Shown: piece by piece, positions 45,790-57,163 of the stretch
Numbering within the stretch: the stretch's first letter is position 1
Layout of the letters: each line of letters starts with the position of its first letter
Assembly: GCA_036674765.1 (NCBI GenBank)
Contig: JARVKI010000045.1
Coordinates: 248,001 to 312,000 of the forward strand
DNA from: Seiridium cupressi
Lineage: Eukaryota; Ascomycota; Sordariomycetes; Amphisphaeriales; Sporocadaceae
Direction of reading: 5' to 3'
Length of the DNA stretch: 64,000 bases
The notes under the pieces: generated by a model
What the model was told of the DNA's origin: nothing
Seen by the model: the letters and a program-made list of their open reading frames with translations, nothing else
Database searches by the model: none
Program-made: the position numbers and the translations under genes

Positions 45790-47559
45790 GGTCGAGTTGC
45801 GAAGCTTCCTGAAGAGGCTCAGGTCAAAATGAAGATGGAAAATGAAGAATGCGCTAATCGTACTTTAATTGGTTGCATCCGACAAGTAGCTAACTTTTTC
45901 CATCGATCCATTTACTGGATTTTATAGTTTTCCAAGGGCTCTTAGATCCGGACTATACCCTGTCTCAACGCCAACTCTAATAGGGGAGTGATAGGCGTAG
46001 ATATGTAAGCTAGCGTGGTGAATCATTCTGAATCACTCAGCCCGTTGGATGATTCTCTCTTCAAAATCTGGCAGCGTCATCTGCCGGATACCGACTTCCT
46101 AAAATTCTCACCTATATCCATCGATACGGTTACCCGTGAGCATCAAAGACCGACTACTGAGTCACGTCTCGGCAGGTGATCTTCCTGGTCACTACGAGCA
46201 AACCTAGCTTTGCTGTACCCCGCTCATACAGGCCTCAACTGTGTTCCGCGGGGTGATAGTACACTCTGGAGCACTGTCGAAGGCAACAGGACATACGCAA
46301 TTGATGCTCAAGCTTGGCATAGAACAGTCGACACTATACGACCCTGAACTATTTGCAGGTGTCCTGTACTGACTTGTCGCTAAAGTGTATTGTATCAATG
46401 AGCCTGAAGCGGCTTAGTTGATATTATGGAACTCAGAGTCTGTCCGCTAATGGGCCACCCACCCACTGGCTCGGCCTTGAAAACCGCTGATGCCAGGCGT
46501 CACAAACGTAGGCCTTGATTTGTACCCACACTTCCTCAAGCCATCAGTGGTTAATTCAAATAACTTATAATATGACGTAACGGTATGTTTCCGATATTCG
46601 CGCAATCGTATTTCGATGCCAAAGGCTGATTTTGGAAATTGTGGCATTCTAGGATGTTAAGAGGGCACTGTTAAATGTTAGATTTAGGCCTAAGGTGGGC
46701 GCTCGGACTGTTTCATTCCATGCTAATGGCGCATTTAGCGGTCATTGGAGAATACTAGAAATTGCAGTGAAAACTGACCAAGATAATGTAGAGTTCGTGG
46801 CCAGCAGTTGCAAAGAGATGCTAGACGCAGACAGATCCGGACAGTTTGAAGCACACCCTACTTCCACAAACGAATAGCTTAGGATCAACGATGTAGACTG
46901 GACCGACAGGCTAACTAAAGCATGAAATGTCTCCACTTCTGGAGATGATACAACAAACTGAACCTGATGGACGAAATTCGAAGGGTCGGCCCTCTAGTGG
47001 GTAGACGGGACCAACTACGGCCGATTCCCTGCTGAAATTATATATGATTAGAACGATTGTGCCGCCCTTTGCACTCGCATTCACACTAACTCTATGGAAC
47101 TGTGATCTAAATCTTAGTAGTCTATTGTCACAGATCGGCATGATGCAGACGATGGTGTACCCAGACCTATGATGCAAGAAGTCGTTCAATTTTTGAAGGT
47201 GCGCTCCGTCACATTTACCACTATATGGCCGGCTTCAATCTCTCACGTGTGTAACAGTAGCCTACTCGGTTGGCACTGCTTACCTGCAGCAGCGGAAACT
47301 GCTCGGGCAATCATCTTGACGGCCGCGATGGCGATGGATTATCCCCACGGCAGTGGTGCAGCGGACGAGCCTATCCCAAACCAAATCCATCATCGGATCC
47401 TTCGAGTAGACGCTAGTCGTGGTGTATGAGCAACGGGTCGAACACATAACTCAGCATCATTACCAAAGACTACTGCCGAATGCATAAATCTCAAAATATC
47501 ACGATTCTTTTCCCCCGAAATTAATGCCACGAAAGTTTTATACTTATAAGACCCACTAT
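45790..47559. other. Gene-free stretch
   Basis: 1.77 kb with no supported gene. Scattered short frames on both strands have no domain and no consistent codon use. The far end runs into a Copia-like LTR relic. Confidence 0.5.
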
Positions 47560-47640
47560 TGTTAAGGATTACTAGATACAGGTAGTTTAGTCTTGAGCTA
47601 ATTTAGACTTCTATGTACTAAATTAACATGGTATCGGAGC
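47560..47640 (+). mobile_element. Copia-like LTR end plus primer-binding site, relic
   Basis: TGTTAAGG (47560) to TTAACA (ending 47628) has inverted TG...CA ends. It is followed at once by TGGTATCGGAGC (47629-47640), which differs by one base from TGGTATCAGAGC, the common initiator-tRNA-Met primer site of Ty1/copia elements. At 69 bp the LTR is shorter than usual and may be internally deleted. No coding region or second LTR is seen. Confidence 0.4.
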
Positions 47641-47907
47641 GGCGTTTCTCCTTACTTGACTGCACGAAACTCGCTCTATATTACCAGTCACGAGTAGTTA
47701 GGGGCGTTTGACAATTTTTCAAGGGGCGTGTGATTGGAATTAAATAAACACTTCGTGTTCTTAATGTACTGGCCGAATTGGATGTAGCTAAATCATGAAG
47801 TTACTAGCTACTCCCAAAAGCAATGGATGAATACTGGTGTTTGGAGGTTAGACAGTCTTTTATCATAACTAGTAAAGTTTTTGAGCTCTGCGTTATGATC
47901 TTGTCCG

Positions 47908-49219
47908 TCAAGCAGAGGCAACGTCTAGAAGGCCGGTCAAGCCGAATGCATTGGGAACTCGTTTAGTGCTACAGGTGACACTATCGCCGTGCCGACGGAA
48001 GATAGATCGCGTGTTGAGAGTGTTGATGCACATTGCGGTGAAGCAGATGCCGTAGCCACAACACGTGTCAAGCGTACAAAGACCATCGCCGCAGTTCGTA
48101 TCAGTCGTACATCGGGGGTCATCAGAACAACCAGGAACTTCGCTGCATTGCCGCACACCAGAAGCGCCTTTAACACAAAATCAGTCCCCCGCGCACTGGG
48201 TGAGATTGGCGCAGGCTGATTTGGTTGCAAAGGTGGTGGATGCGACGCAAGTACCGCTGGTAAAAGTTTGACTGGAGGAACAAACGTCCCCACAAGTGCC
48301 GCAATTGCTCGTATTGGTCGGGAAATCAGGGGCCACGCCGGTTTCGGTTACTATTGTGTGGTCACAGTCGTGGCAGTTGGTATGGGTTGTGACAGTAGCC
48401 GGGATATGGAAGTCTTGTCAGTGTTGGACCAGGTTGATGATGTGACGGCTGATGCCTTGCTTACAATTATGGTGATCAGAACGGTTGGGGTCTCAAACTG
48501 GGTGACGGGCGACGTGAAAGTGACCCCTTCCGTGGTGGAAGGAGTCAACAAGTCCAAGCATTTGCAGAGATTTTCTATAGTGTCGCGAGAAGTTGGTGGA
48601 AGCCAGCAGGGGATATGGGACAGGCGGGTATAGGCTCAGTAGTTTGAATGCTTAAAGCTGTCAATGAGACGCTTAGAGTAGATGGCCCTGACATAGAAAT
48701 GGAAGTGCTTGAATAGGTCGCTGAGATTGGAGACGGATGGATTTGATGCAAAGGTTCCTGAATAGACCGTCGAGGAGCCCAAAGGGAAGACAAAAGAGCA
48801 GCGAGGCCTGCCACGGGCCTTCACGGCTGATGTAGCGCCACAATATGGTAGTCCTTTCAGGGATGGTTAGTCATAGAAAATCATCGGACGAAATGAATTA
48901 CTTACGATGTAATAGTTGAAGTGCTTGTGGGTTCCTCTGCTACCTCCGTGGATGTACCGCCAATGCCACCTCCTGCCAGAGTTTCGACACGTGTCGAGAA
49001 CTCGGTGACTACTGCCATGGATGAGTCCGCCATGATTGCGGAAAATGTCACAGTGGTAATCGGAAGGGCAGAAAAACAGAACGACTCGACGCCGGGAACT
49101 TCGTGCAAAGTCTCGACAAGTGTGTATTCCGCCTCGCAATCGGAAGCCCGTTTGGGAAGTCTTGGACTGCAGGCAGCAGCAGTCATTGCAAGAACAACTG
49201 GGATAAATAAAAGACGCAT
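47908..49219 (-). pseudogene. Secreted Cys/Thr-rich protein gene, apparently decayed
   Basis: The 5' end from the ATG at 49219 has a signal peptide (MRLLFIPVVLAMTAAA) and a domain with DCEAEYTLVETLHEVPGVES then FC, ending in Thr/Ser-rich sequence; a likely intron starts at GTAAGT near 48907. The 3' end (about 48330-47908) is cysteine-rich: CHDC, CGTCGDVCSSS, CANLTQCAGD, then GCSDDPRC, TNCGDGLC and TCCGYGIC. The two ends are joined by Ser/Thr-rich sequence that hops between frames, and the Cys-rich part has an in-frame TGA after CAGD. No set of introns I tried restores one frame. A secreted wall- or surface-type glycoprotein is likely for the ancestor; unusual splicing is the alternative to decay. 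Confidence 0.4.
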
Positions 49220-50116
49220 AGTTAGATACCAAGGCAAGACCAAAATGTAGGGTAGTAAACGAGTGACACTGCTCAAGGCAATATTAATATATGAGTCAGT
49301 GGCAGCTCAAAATATTATAAAGATTTGGCAGCCCCACACTAACTTGTGACCATGATCATCATCGAGCAATATTATGCTATGCTTGAGTCGGTTTTCCGGG
49401 CCAGTTTCCACGTTTGTGTAGAGCCCAGCTCGGAATTCATTAGGTGCGAGCATTTTATCATATAATATGCTTGTGGCAGATTAGCGTGCTAGCATGGGTC
49501 TATTCGGATCGACTTGTCGACAAATTGTTGTTTTGATAGCCCATACCCCTTCCCATCTTGGAACTTGCGGCTTTGTTAGTAAGGAGACGCCCCTGGCCAA
49601 GTGGTTATAGCGGAGCCGGGTCAGGCCTATAACAGTTCCAAACGCGGGACTATCGTGGAGGTTATCAATCTACTGTCGTACCTGGTGAGTGTATATATAT
49701 CGTTGCTATCATTTATTGGCTTCCCCAAAAGTGGAAATTATGTGCCGGTCGTCTATAGGTTCAATAAAATACAATTTTTATAGCGCAGCTTTCCTAATTA
49801 GTCGAATTTAGTGAATAGTATATGGATACATAAGCCGTCCTTATACCTTAAGGTGCCTGCCGTCCAGCCTGCTGCTGCTTTATATATGGTGCAGAATTCC
49901 TCCATCCACTATAATTATAAATATATCGTCACGGTTCAAGAGGACGAAGAGGCTACGATTCAATATGTCTCAGAAGTTGAGTAAATTACAAAGCAGGGGA
50001 GCTTGAGGTCAGCTCCATAGCCCAAGCCTAAATCCCCAGCCAAGTCGGTCAGCTGGCACAAACTGCTCCAATCTGTTTCTGTTTGTCTACATTGTGAGCT
50101 TTGTGGGAAATCAGTC
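49220..50116. other. Intergenic up to solo LTR copy B
   Basis: 897 bp without a gene. Around 49585-49645 there is an A-box-like TGGCCAAGTGG followed by a weak B-box-like AGTTCCAAACG, reported as a finding rather than as a tRNA. Confidence 0.45.
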
Positions 50117-50264
50117 TGATGGACGGCAATATGGGGAGAAATCCGTATATTGAGGTCCTCCGTGAGGATGATGATGAAGGGAGAAGGAAGCTCCCCTCTG
50201 CTGCCGTGAAGGCCTAAGACTAAGAACCCCACTGATCCACCCCACGTGGTCTGTGCGTTCATCA
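50117..50264 (-). mobile_element. Solo LTR-like element, copy B (148 bp)
   Basis: This is the inverted near-identical copy of 2871-3015. It differs by a 3-bp insertion and a few substitutions. It is flanked by a perfect 5-bp duplication CAGTC at 50112-50116 and 50265-50269, showing independent insertion. Confidence 0.78.
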
Positions 50265-50662
50265 CAGTCCATGGATGCATTCATGACTACTCTTGAGTCA
50301 ATCGCAGCTCTGATCTATCATGTGCTTGGCAATAAATTATCTCACGTTCTATGTTCTTCAGTGCCAGTCTTAATCGCAAAAGCCCTGGCGGGTCGCCTGC
50401 ATTATATACCCCACTAAGTCGAACTCAACCGCAGCATCAAAACCGGTTTCCATGGCTCCCACGAACGTATTTGATTGGTGCGAAGATGCTCGCTTGCGAC
50501 ATTTCCCTAAATGCCCACTGAAGTGGTGGTGACATCACAGACGGTCTCGAACGGGAACCTCGTAGATATAATTGACTAGATGCCCTCTAGGCCCCAAAAG
50601 TTTGTACCAGTGCTCCAAATTGAAGCATGATAACGTGGCTTTACACCAACGAAACCTTCATC

Positions 50663-50944
50663 ATGCCTACACAACAGAATGGTAAGAATTTGGAAACCCC
50701 TCCTGGGAATACGTTTTCGAGATTAAAGCAACGTATAGACCCCGCAAAAACCACGGCAGGGAATGACCCACTCGAGAAGTCGGCAGCCAAGCAAGAGAAA
50801 GGGCCGGCCGCGACTGAAGGGATTGTGGGTGAAGATCAACTGGATGCCGCCATCGGGGACGAGGGAGATGATAGTGTTGCCGAGCAGACATCAGCAGCTG
50901 ACGACCCGTTGGAAACGGCCGAAGCAAAGAAAGAGGACCACTGA
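50663..50944 (+). CDS. Small acidic hydrophilic protein (93 aa), hypothetical
   Basis: From the ATG at 50663 the frame encodes 93 residues rich in Ala, Glu, Asp, Lys and Thr, ending ETAEAKKEDH. It has no hydrophobic core, signal peptide or domain and looks disordered, like many small fungal stress-related proteins. An in-frame ATG 12 codons upstream is possible. A GTAAGA soon after the start (50681) could be a splice donor, which would change the model. I do not recognise a family; it may not be a gene. Confidence 0.4.
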   Translation: MPTQQNGKNLETPPGNTFSRLKQRIDPAKTTAGNDPLEKSAAKQEKGPAATEGIVGEDQLDAAIGDEGDDSVAEQTSAADDPLETAEAKKEDH

Positions 50945-51104
50945 GAGATTATCTCCGTCATGGGCGGTGACAAGGGGCGATGGGCTTGCTGGACGACAGT
51001 TCACTGAATTTCGTAAAGATGTAAAGACACAACACCAAAACAAAACAAGAGTTAAACGCTCCTTTGAAAGTTCTGTGGTGTAATGGATATCATCAAATTG
51101 TGTG

Positions 51105-52194
51105 TTACAAAAATCTTTCAAACATCTTTGCTGCGTCGAAGACCATCTTCTTGTATAAGATCCAGTCCTGGCCAGTTGCTTTAACTGCTTTGCTGGAACC
51201 GAGGTCTGCCCAACCGGCAACAGATTCACCCGAGGGAGAACAATCTTGTCCCGGAGTGCCCTCCTTGATTATATGTTTCCTGTCAGGATATGCCTCTCGA
51301 AGGATGTCGGCCACTGCTTGGGGAACACCAAATGCTGTTCTTCCGCCAACGATGATTCTTTGGCCGTTTAAGACCTCTGGGCTCTCCACCACGAAAACTT
51401 GTAGCCTAGCTCCATCTCGTACATTGACGTGATGCCCGTATCCCGTAGGCCCAGCCGGATAATACTGACCGGAAAAGACCTGCCAGATGAACGCGTTCGT
51501 GGTTGCAATCTTTTCTGGCGATTTCGGTAGGAACAGCGGCGGACCTGCGATATACCTTTCATTTTGTTACTGTTTATAGGGGTGGGTAGAGGCAGATGGT
51601 AACATACACTGGGCACAGCGCGACGGCTCTGAAACTAGGCTTCTTCGACTCGATCCATTACCAGAAAACCCGCTCGGCCTTTACCTTGCTTGCTGTATAG
51701 ACCATCAAACCCCCGGCTGCAGCACCTTGCTTGTCTACAATTTCGACGCTCTCATCATGCCAATCAGCTTCGGTGTACGTTCTCGGCTGGCTGTATGATA
51801 TAACAGCTGCAAGAGATGACATGAAGACAAAGCTCTTGATCCCAGCATGCCTCAAGGTTGGATCCAGAATGGAAAGGGTCCCTTGGAGTGCAGCAAGGTA
51901 AATTCCCACGACGTCCGTATCGGTCACTGATACAGGGGTAGCTAGGTGAGCGACATCAGTCACGCCTTCCAAGGCTGAGTCGAATGCACCTGAGACTGTT
52001 ATATCAGGGACCTCAACGATTTTAAGAAGTCGATTCTTGATGTAATCTGACAAGGCCGCGACCAGCCCATCAGCGGACTTGCGTGACCGAACAGTGCCTC
52101 GAACGGTATAGCCAGCCTGCAGGAAATGTGCTACGGTGCGACCAGCGACGAAGCCGTTTGCACCCGTGACCAAGACGAGACCTTTTGAAGACAT
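51105..52194 (-). pseudogene. NAD(P)-dependent epimerase/reductase (dihydroflavonol-reductase-like), inactivated
   Basis: The ATG at 52194 opens an extended-SDR protein. The Rossmann motif is TGANGFVAG, then ATPVSVTDTD, and the catalytic YTASK is present. At 51658-51660 (complement) a TAA interrupts the frame exactly where relatives have Glu (AERVFW*WIESKKPSF). The frame continues with family sequence (FRAVALCPVYV) and, after a gap, a conserved C-terminal part (FLPKSPEKIATTNAFIWQVF to GQDWILYKKMVFDAAKMFE, stop at 51105). No GT-AG pair joins these two parts in the right phase, a second defect. The lesions look recent. A (CA)13 tract abuts the start codon. Confidence 0.7.
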
Positions 52195-52195
52195 A

Positions 52196-52221
52196 GTGTG
52201 TGTGTGTGTGTGTGTGTGTGT
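52196..52221. repeat. (GT/CA)13 microsatellite
   Basis: Thirteen GT units on + (CA on the gene strand) end one base before the reductase start codon at 52194, that is, in its 5' untranslated region. Confidence 0.95.
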
Positions 52222-52670
52222 AGGTCAACTAAGATGAGCAAGGTGGACAAGACAGAGCGAACGTGTATTGACAGATTATTGATTTCGAGATACAACTGCT
52301 TATATAGCCCACTAGAGGTGCCTGAATAGGTACGCTGGTTGACTCCCCTGCACTTCTATCGTGCCAACGATTCCGGGAGCTGTTGGAAGAAATGCTAAGC
52401 TTAATACAGATAGAGATTTAGGTCAAACAGCCGAGCACTGGTCACAATATGATCTGCGGGAATCCGGCTTAAATCCGGTGCGGCCGTGTAGAAAGTCGCA
52501 ATTGAATTAAAGTCCGGCGCATTCACGCTTGCTAAGTGATCGAGGGGAGGTTTTGTTATGTTAACACCGAAGACTTGATTCATAAACGGTGGATTGCTTG
52601 CTGGAAAGGAGACCTCAGCATTGCATTGTCCGGGATGATAGTAACCCGGTTCGGCTCCCAGCTTCTGCGC
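52222..52670. other. Intergenic between reductase pseudogene and Mtf2-like gene
   Basis: About 450 bp containing the upstream region of the reductase and the 3' flank of the Mtf2-like gene. Nothing else is seen. Confidence 0.5.
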
Positions 52671-54020
52671 CTACTGCCGATGCCATTGGTTGAAGTCGAT
52701 ATCGGCATCCCTCTGTTTCATAGAGAAATCGACGTTCCTGTGCCAGTCTCTTAACAATTCCCGGACGGATTGTTCGTACGCCGGCATAGTCATGATTGCT
52801 TCGGCAAAAGGGCCATGGTTTCCAGCAGATAAACCGCCAGTGTGGTTGTACGCCCTATTGAGAACCGCGACCGTTCCTTCGTCAAAATATAAACCAGAAT
52901 GGCTCATCTCCTCCAATAGATTCATCATGTTGGATAGGTCGCCAAATCTACTGTATTGGATGCTCAATAGTTCGTTGTAAAAGGGTGTTGAGACACCTAG
53001 GACGAAAGATTCTAGGCCGAGCTCCTTGATTCGGGGCAAGACAGAGAGGGCCAGAGGCGACGGTGCTGCAAAGCCCTTATCGAGTAGGCGTAGGCCGAAC
53101 AGGAGGAATGAAGGATATAATGGGCCGTAGATGTATAGGTTGAGCTTCGGATTGTCACTGAACTGCTGGACGTCGGTGTTTGTAGGGGCTGCAGTTGGAG
53201 ACCGAGAACCGCGCCTGAATTTTCCATCCTTTATTCCCTTTTGTTTCCTTGCCTTCCTGGTTCTGACACTGGGCGCGCTTTTCTTTAAGCCGAGTTTTTG
53301 GGGATAGCAGAAGACCTCCTGCTCCATAATGTCCCACAGCTCAAAGTCAGTCTTGGCGCCAGACATGAGGAGCTCAACTCGTTTTTGCTCGGGTTGCCTT
53401 TTCGCATCCACTTCGACCGCGCGCAAGATCGAGTTCTTCGGTGTCTGCCACATCTCGGCCGTCTCGTCCGTCTCGTCCGCATCGGTTTTGGTCGTCTGCT
53501 TTCCATTGGGTGGCAAGAAAGCAGCAGGATGGTCGGGGTTGAGCAGTTCGAAGGCCCGACTGGCCGCGGCTCGGAGTGAAGGCGGAAATCTTAACAGTGC
53601 CTTGTCCTTGTCCTTCGCCGCGCTGACATATTGCGCTGCAGATATTGGCTTCCCACGAGTGATGCCGCCAGCATCATCGACGGCGGCGGCGGCTTCGATA
53701 ATCAAATTCGTGGCGCGTCGTGTGGTTTCTGAAGCTGGCCGAACGTCTTGCTGCATCCGCGGCTTCAACCCTCGGGCTGCAATGTCGGCAAAGATACGAT
53801 CGAAGGTCTCGCGCTCAGTCGGTGTGATGGTTCCTCTGGTTTGTGTCTTTCCGACTGGGATATCGGCGCCGGGCCCGTCTTGGGCGAAAGGAATGTCGTT
53901 CTCGCCTCTGCTTCGACACGCAGGTATTACATGTAGAGAGCGGGCGATGCTGGGCAAACGGCGACATCGAAGAAGCGTTCGAGTTTGATACAGAAAAAGT
54001 AGAGGAGGCGCCGACATCAT
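52671..54020 (-). CDS. Mtf2-like mitochondrial gene-expression protein (449 aa)
   Basis: An intronless gene for 449 residues. The N-terminus is Arg/Ser-rich and lacks acidic residues (LLRCRRLPSIARSLHVIPACR), fitting a mitochondrial presequence. The central part is low-complexity. The C-terminal half (from about residue 210) matches the Mtf2-like C-terminal domain: FELWDIMEQEVFCYPQKLGL, LNLYIYGPLYPSFLLFGLRL, LPRIKELGLESFVLGVST, FYNELLSIQYSRFGDL, then LLEEMSHSGLYFDEGTV. Yeast Mtf2/Nam1 couples mitochondrial transcription with RNA processing and translation; the same role is inferred here. A basic stretch of Arg/Lys (RTRKARKQKGIKDGKFRRGS) may contact RNA. It diverges from cmr1 across 656 bp. Confidence 0.8.
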   Translation of the reverse strand: MMSAPPLLFLYQTRTLLRCRRLPSIARSLHVIPACRSRGENDIPFAQDGPGADIPVGKTQTRGTITPTERETFDRIFADIAARGLKPRMQQDVRPASETTRRATNLIIEAAAAVDDAGGITRGKPISAAQYVSAAKDKDKALLRFPPSLRAAASRAFELLNPDHPAAFLPPNGKQTTKTDADETDETAEMWQTPKNSILRAVEVDAKRQPEQKRVELLMSGAKTDFELWDIMEQEVFCYPQKLGLKKSAPSVRTRKARKQKGIKDGKFRRGSRSPTAAPTNTDVQQFSDNPKLNLYIYGPLYPSFLLFGLRLLDKGFAAPSPLALSVLPRIKELGLESFVLGVSTPFYNELLSIQYSRFGDLSNMMNLLEEMSHSGLYFDEGTVAVLNRAYNHTGGLSAGNHGPFAEAIMTMPAYEQSVRELLRDWHRNVDFSMKQRDADIDFNQWHRQ

Positions 54021-54676
54021 GGCGCGTTTTAGAGAGGGTCCAGAAACAACGGAACCGTACTGTGATTAGGGCAGGGTACTGAGAGCTTCGCGAAAGAAAT
54101 TGGTTGCTGTCTACCAAGGACATGACTTCGCTCGAGTCAAATCGAGTCAAGAAAAATGTTTGGATTGGGCCGACCTGGAGTTTACAGGCTTATCGATAAG
54201 CCCCCCGACTCTGAAATTCCCCTGATACAGACCCGGCGAACTGGGTTACAGCGGCTAGCTGCAGCGAGTTAGCGCTATTCAGGGAGGTCTGCACTCTACG
54301 CGACACCCCTGGCGTCGCGTCTTGCCGCATTCAAGGAGTAGTGATGGTGATGCAATCCAGCTTTAAGCGCGTCCAAATTTTACGGCAGGCATCAATGTTA
54401 ACACCATTCACCAAGCCCCGTCTGTTCTTCGCGCACACACAGACAGAGAGGGACACCTCTAGAGAGAGAGAGAGAGAGAGACAGAGGGAATCAGGGATCG
54501 CATTAGTCCTCTACGCCTTATACTCTCTCCTTTCTCGCCAGCTAATTTCATTCAACTTGGCATTGCTACGTCTCTTTGTGTCTTTGTCCAGCCGGTGCAT
54601 TTCGAATGTGGTCCTGTCGAATACACACACCCGGCCCGTATAACATCGTACCTCGTGGATCAACATACCGACAATC
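54021..54676. promoter_or_regulatory. Divergent promoter of the Mtf2-like gene and cmr1
   Basis: 656 bp between the start codons of two conserved genes. It contains a GA microsatellite in the cmr1 leader, listed separately. No other feature is seen. Confidence 0.5.
54461..54482 (+). repeat. (AG)n microsatellite in the cmr1 leader
   Basis: Eleven consecutive AG units, about 200 bp upstream of the cmr1 ATG; a pyrimidine-rich run follows. Confidence 0.9.
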
Positions 54677-56262
54677 ATGGCTCCTGCAGGGCTCAGTGCC
54701 TTTGAGGCACGAAGAAGAGAAAATGTCGCCAACAATGCGAAGCTCCTCCAAGAGTCCCAAGCCATTGGCAAAAAGATGGCACGGGCAGCCAAACCGCCGC
54801 CAAAACCAGTTGCGCCCAGGAAGAGAAAGGCTGCAGAACCGGTCCAACGCACTCGAGTTATGCCCACGCGTCAGAGCGCACGACTCTCGGGAGGTGGCGC
54901 CGATACCGAGCTCGAATCGCTCAAGACACAAGCAGAGATCATAGAAGAGCAAAAGCCGGCCAAACGATCTCGTATGACTGGGGATATTGCTTTGTCCAAG
55001 GCCACGTTGGAAGGATCGAGATGGGCCAATGGTGATGCCCTTGCAAGCTTCGCTCAAGGCGCTCAGCCCGGCGTCAGGACTTTCACAGATGACGATATCA
55101 AGGACACATCAGACGAAAAGCTCATAAGCCTGCGTAAAGGCATGGCAGAGCTTGAACTGTATGATGGTTGGCTGCCAAATGGTAAGTTTCCCATACACCA
55201 CTTGGAAACTTACCTCAATCCCCTAACTTTGTCGCAGATATCAAGATCACGCCGGAGCGCATATATTCCTTGGCATTCCACCCAATACAGGACAAGCCCA
55301 TACTCCTCGCTGGCGACAAGAAAGGCATAATGGGCGTCTTTGACGGGTCCCAGGCTAAGCCGGAATACGATGACGATGATGATGATCCGAGTATTCCATT
55401 GCCAAAAGTCTCAGCATTTGAGATGCACAGCAGAACCATCTCATCCATCATCGTGCCTCAGGTGGATCACAACTCGGTCATAAGCGCGTCATACGATTCT
55501 ACTATACGGTGTCTCGACTTATCAAGCCAAGTCAGTAGTGCTATATGGCAACCCGAGGATGAAGACGTGGACTTGGCGATTACGTGCGTGGATATGTCGG
55601 CTGAGCAGAAGGATGTATTGATCTTCTCTACCATGCAAGGCTCGCTAGGACGACTCGACCGTCGCTCCAAAGGCAAGGCCGAGCTCTGGAACTTGACAGA
55701 CAACAAGATCGGAGGGTTTTCGCTCAACCCCTCGCTGCCCCACCTAGTAGCCACTGCTTCACTGGATCGCACATTGAAGATATGGGATTTGCGGATGATC
55801 AAGGGCAAGGGCGAGATGCGCCATCCTTCACTAGTAGGTGAACACACATCTCGTCTCTCCGTTTCCCATGCTTCGTGGAGCCGTAGCGGACATGTTGCCA
55901 CTTCGTCATATGACGACACTGTCAAGATCTACGATTTTGAGAAAGCAGCCAAGTGGAAGCCTGGCCACGATATTACGGATGCAGACATGGAACCAGTCAC
56001 TCAAATTCACCACAACAACCAAACGGGACGGTGGGTGACCATCCTGAAGCCTCAGTGGCAATTAAATCCCGCGGATGGCGTGGGCAAGTTCGCCATAGCG
56101 AACATGAATCGCTTCGTCGATGTCTTTGACAGCGAGGGCAAGCAGCTTGTTCAGTTAAGTGGCGAAGGCATCACGGCCGTACCTGCGGTGGCCGAGCTGC
56201 ACCCTACTCACAATTGGGTAGCGGCTGGAACTGGCAGCGGAAAGTTATGCCTGTGGATGTAA
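54677..56262 (+). CDS. cmr1: WD40 DNA-damage-response protein Cmr1 (509 aa)
   Basis: Exons 54677-55181 and 55238-56262, with a 56-bp GTAAGT...CAG intron (CTAAC branch), give 509 residues. The basic N-terminus (KKMARAAKPPPKPVAPRKRK) likely carries the nuclear signal. A seven-blade WD40 propeller follows from about residue 170, with blades at AFHPIQDKPILLAGDKKG, SVISASYDSTIRCLDL, LVATASLDRTLKIWDLR, VATSSYDDTVKIYDF and the last WVAAGTGSGKLCLW. This is the Cmr1/YDL156W family (relative of human WDR76), a nuclear protein that binds damaged DNA and gathers at intranuclear quality-control foci during replication stress. Length and domain order are as expected. Confidence 0.93.
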
Positions 56263-57163
56263 GCGAGTCATATAGACAAACTCAGAAGAAAGTAATAAAC
56301 ACCAACTACTTGTCAAGTATGAGTGTGTCGCCATCATAGATGTCTTGCCGTTGAAATCCATCGTATCCGGCCTATGTCACGGCGTGCTATGTCTCTCGTC
56401 CAGACACCCTCGCTTCTAGAGAGTGACGGTTGCATAGAACCGGATCATTTGCAACACCGGAAAAGGAAATCTTATACAACATTGTGGGGACTCTTGTCCA
56501 ATAGTGTACAAAGCGATTGGCCATTTCAAACGTATAAGACATTGTCATATAGTGTAATCGGACCCCACTGTCGCAAGCGGTCCGGAGTTCCATCCATGGC
56601 GAATCGTCGCTGCACAGCTAGTCCTAATTTTCGGATCACCTCGTGGCTAGACTGTCGAAAAGTCCCAGCTTGGTTCGAACTTAGTTTTGATGGACCCTGC
56701 GGCGTCAGTGTTTCTCGGGAATGTTTCTCCCTCTGATAATTGAGAAACATACTGGCGGATCAGGGACCACGCCACAAGCACGAGGTTTAGCGAATGTGTC
56801 CAGTCGTTGGTCTGCAAATGCCTACGGGCCCCGAAGAACAAAAAAACAACCTCGATGTTTCAATTATCACGAGTTACAGGTCTTAAAGCTTAATATTCCC
56901 TCACTCGACCCCAGAATAGCCATAACTCTCCCAGTTGTCAAACAAAGTTTCGGCTTTAAGAAGCGCATAGAGGCGGTTGTCTCAAAGTGACATCTCGGGC
57001 CTACGAACGCTGCAAGGCAAGCAAATCTCGACTATATATTGAGCAGAAGCCCACTATCAATTTGGGAATTAATTATCAGCACACAGCTATAACTAGGACT
57101 TGGACGATTGCGCATCCTACCTCCAGCCGAATTCCCTCAAAGTTTCAATTTCATCTTCCAACA
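56263..57163. other. Intergenic between cmr1 and the CAP gene
   Basis: 901 bp with no supported gene. The last section is the promoter and leader of the CAP protein gene. Confidence 0.5.

Noticed and set aside
45790..47559. Search for a gene in the 1.77-kb gap
   Set aside because: Only short frames without domains or splice-compatible joins were found.
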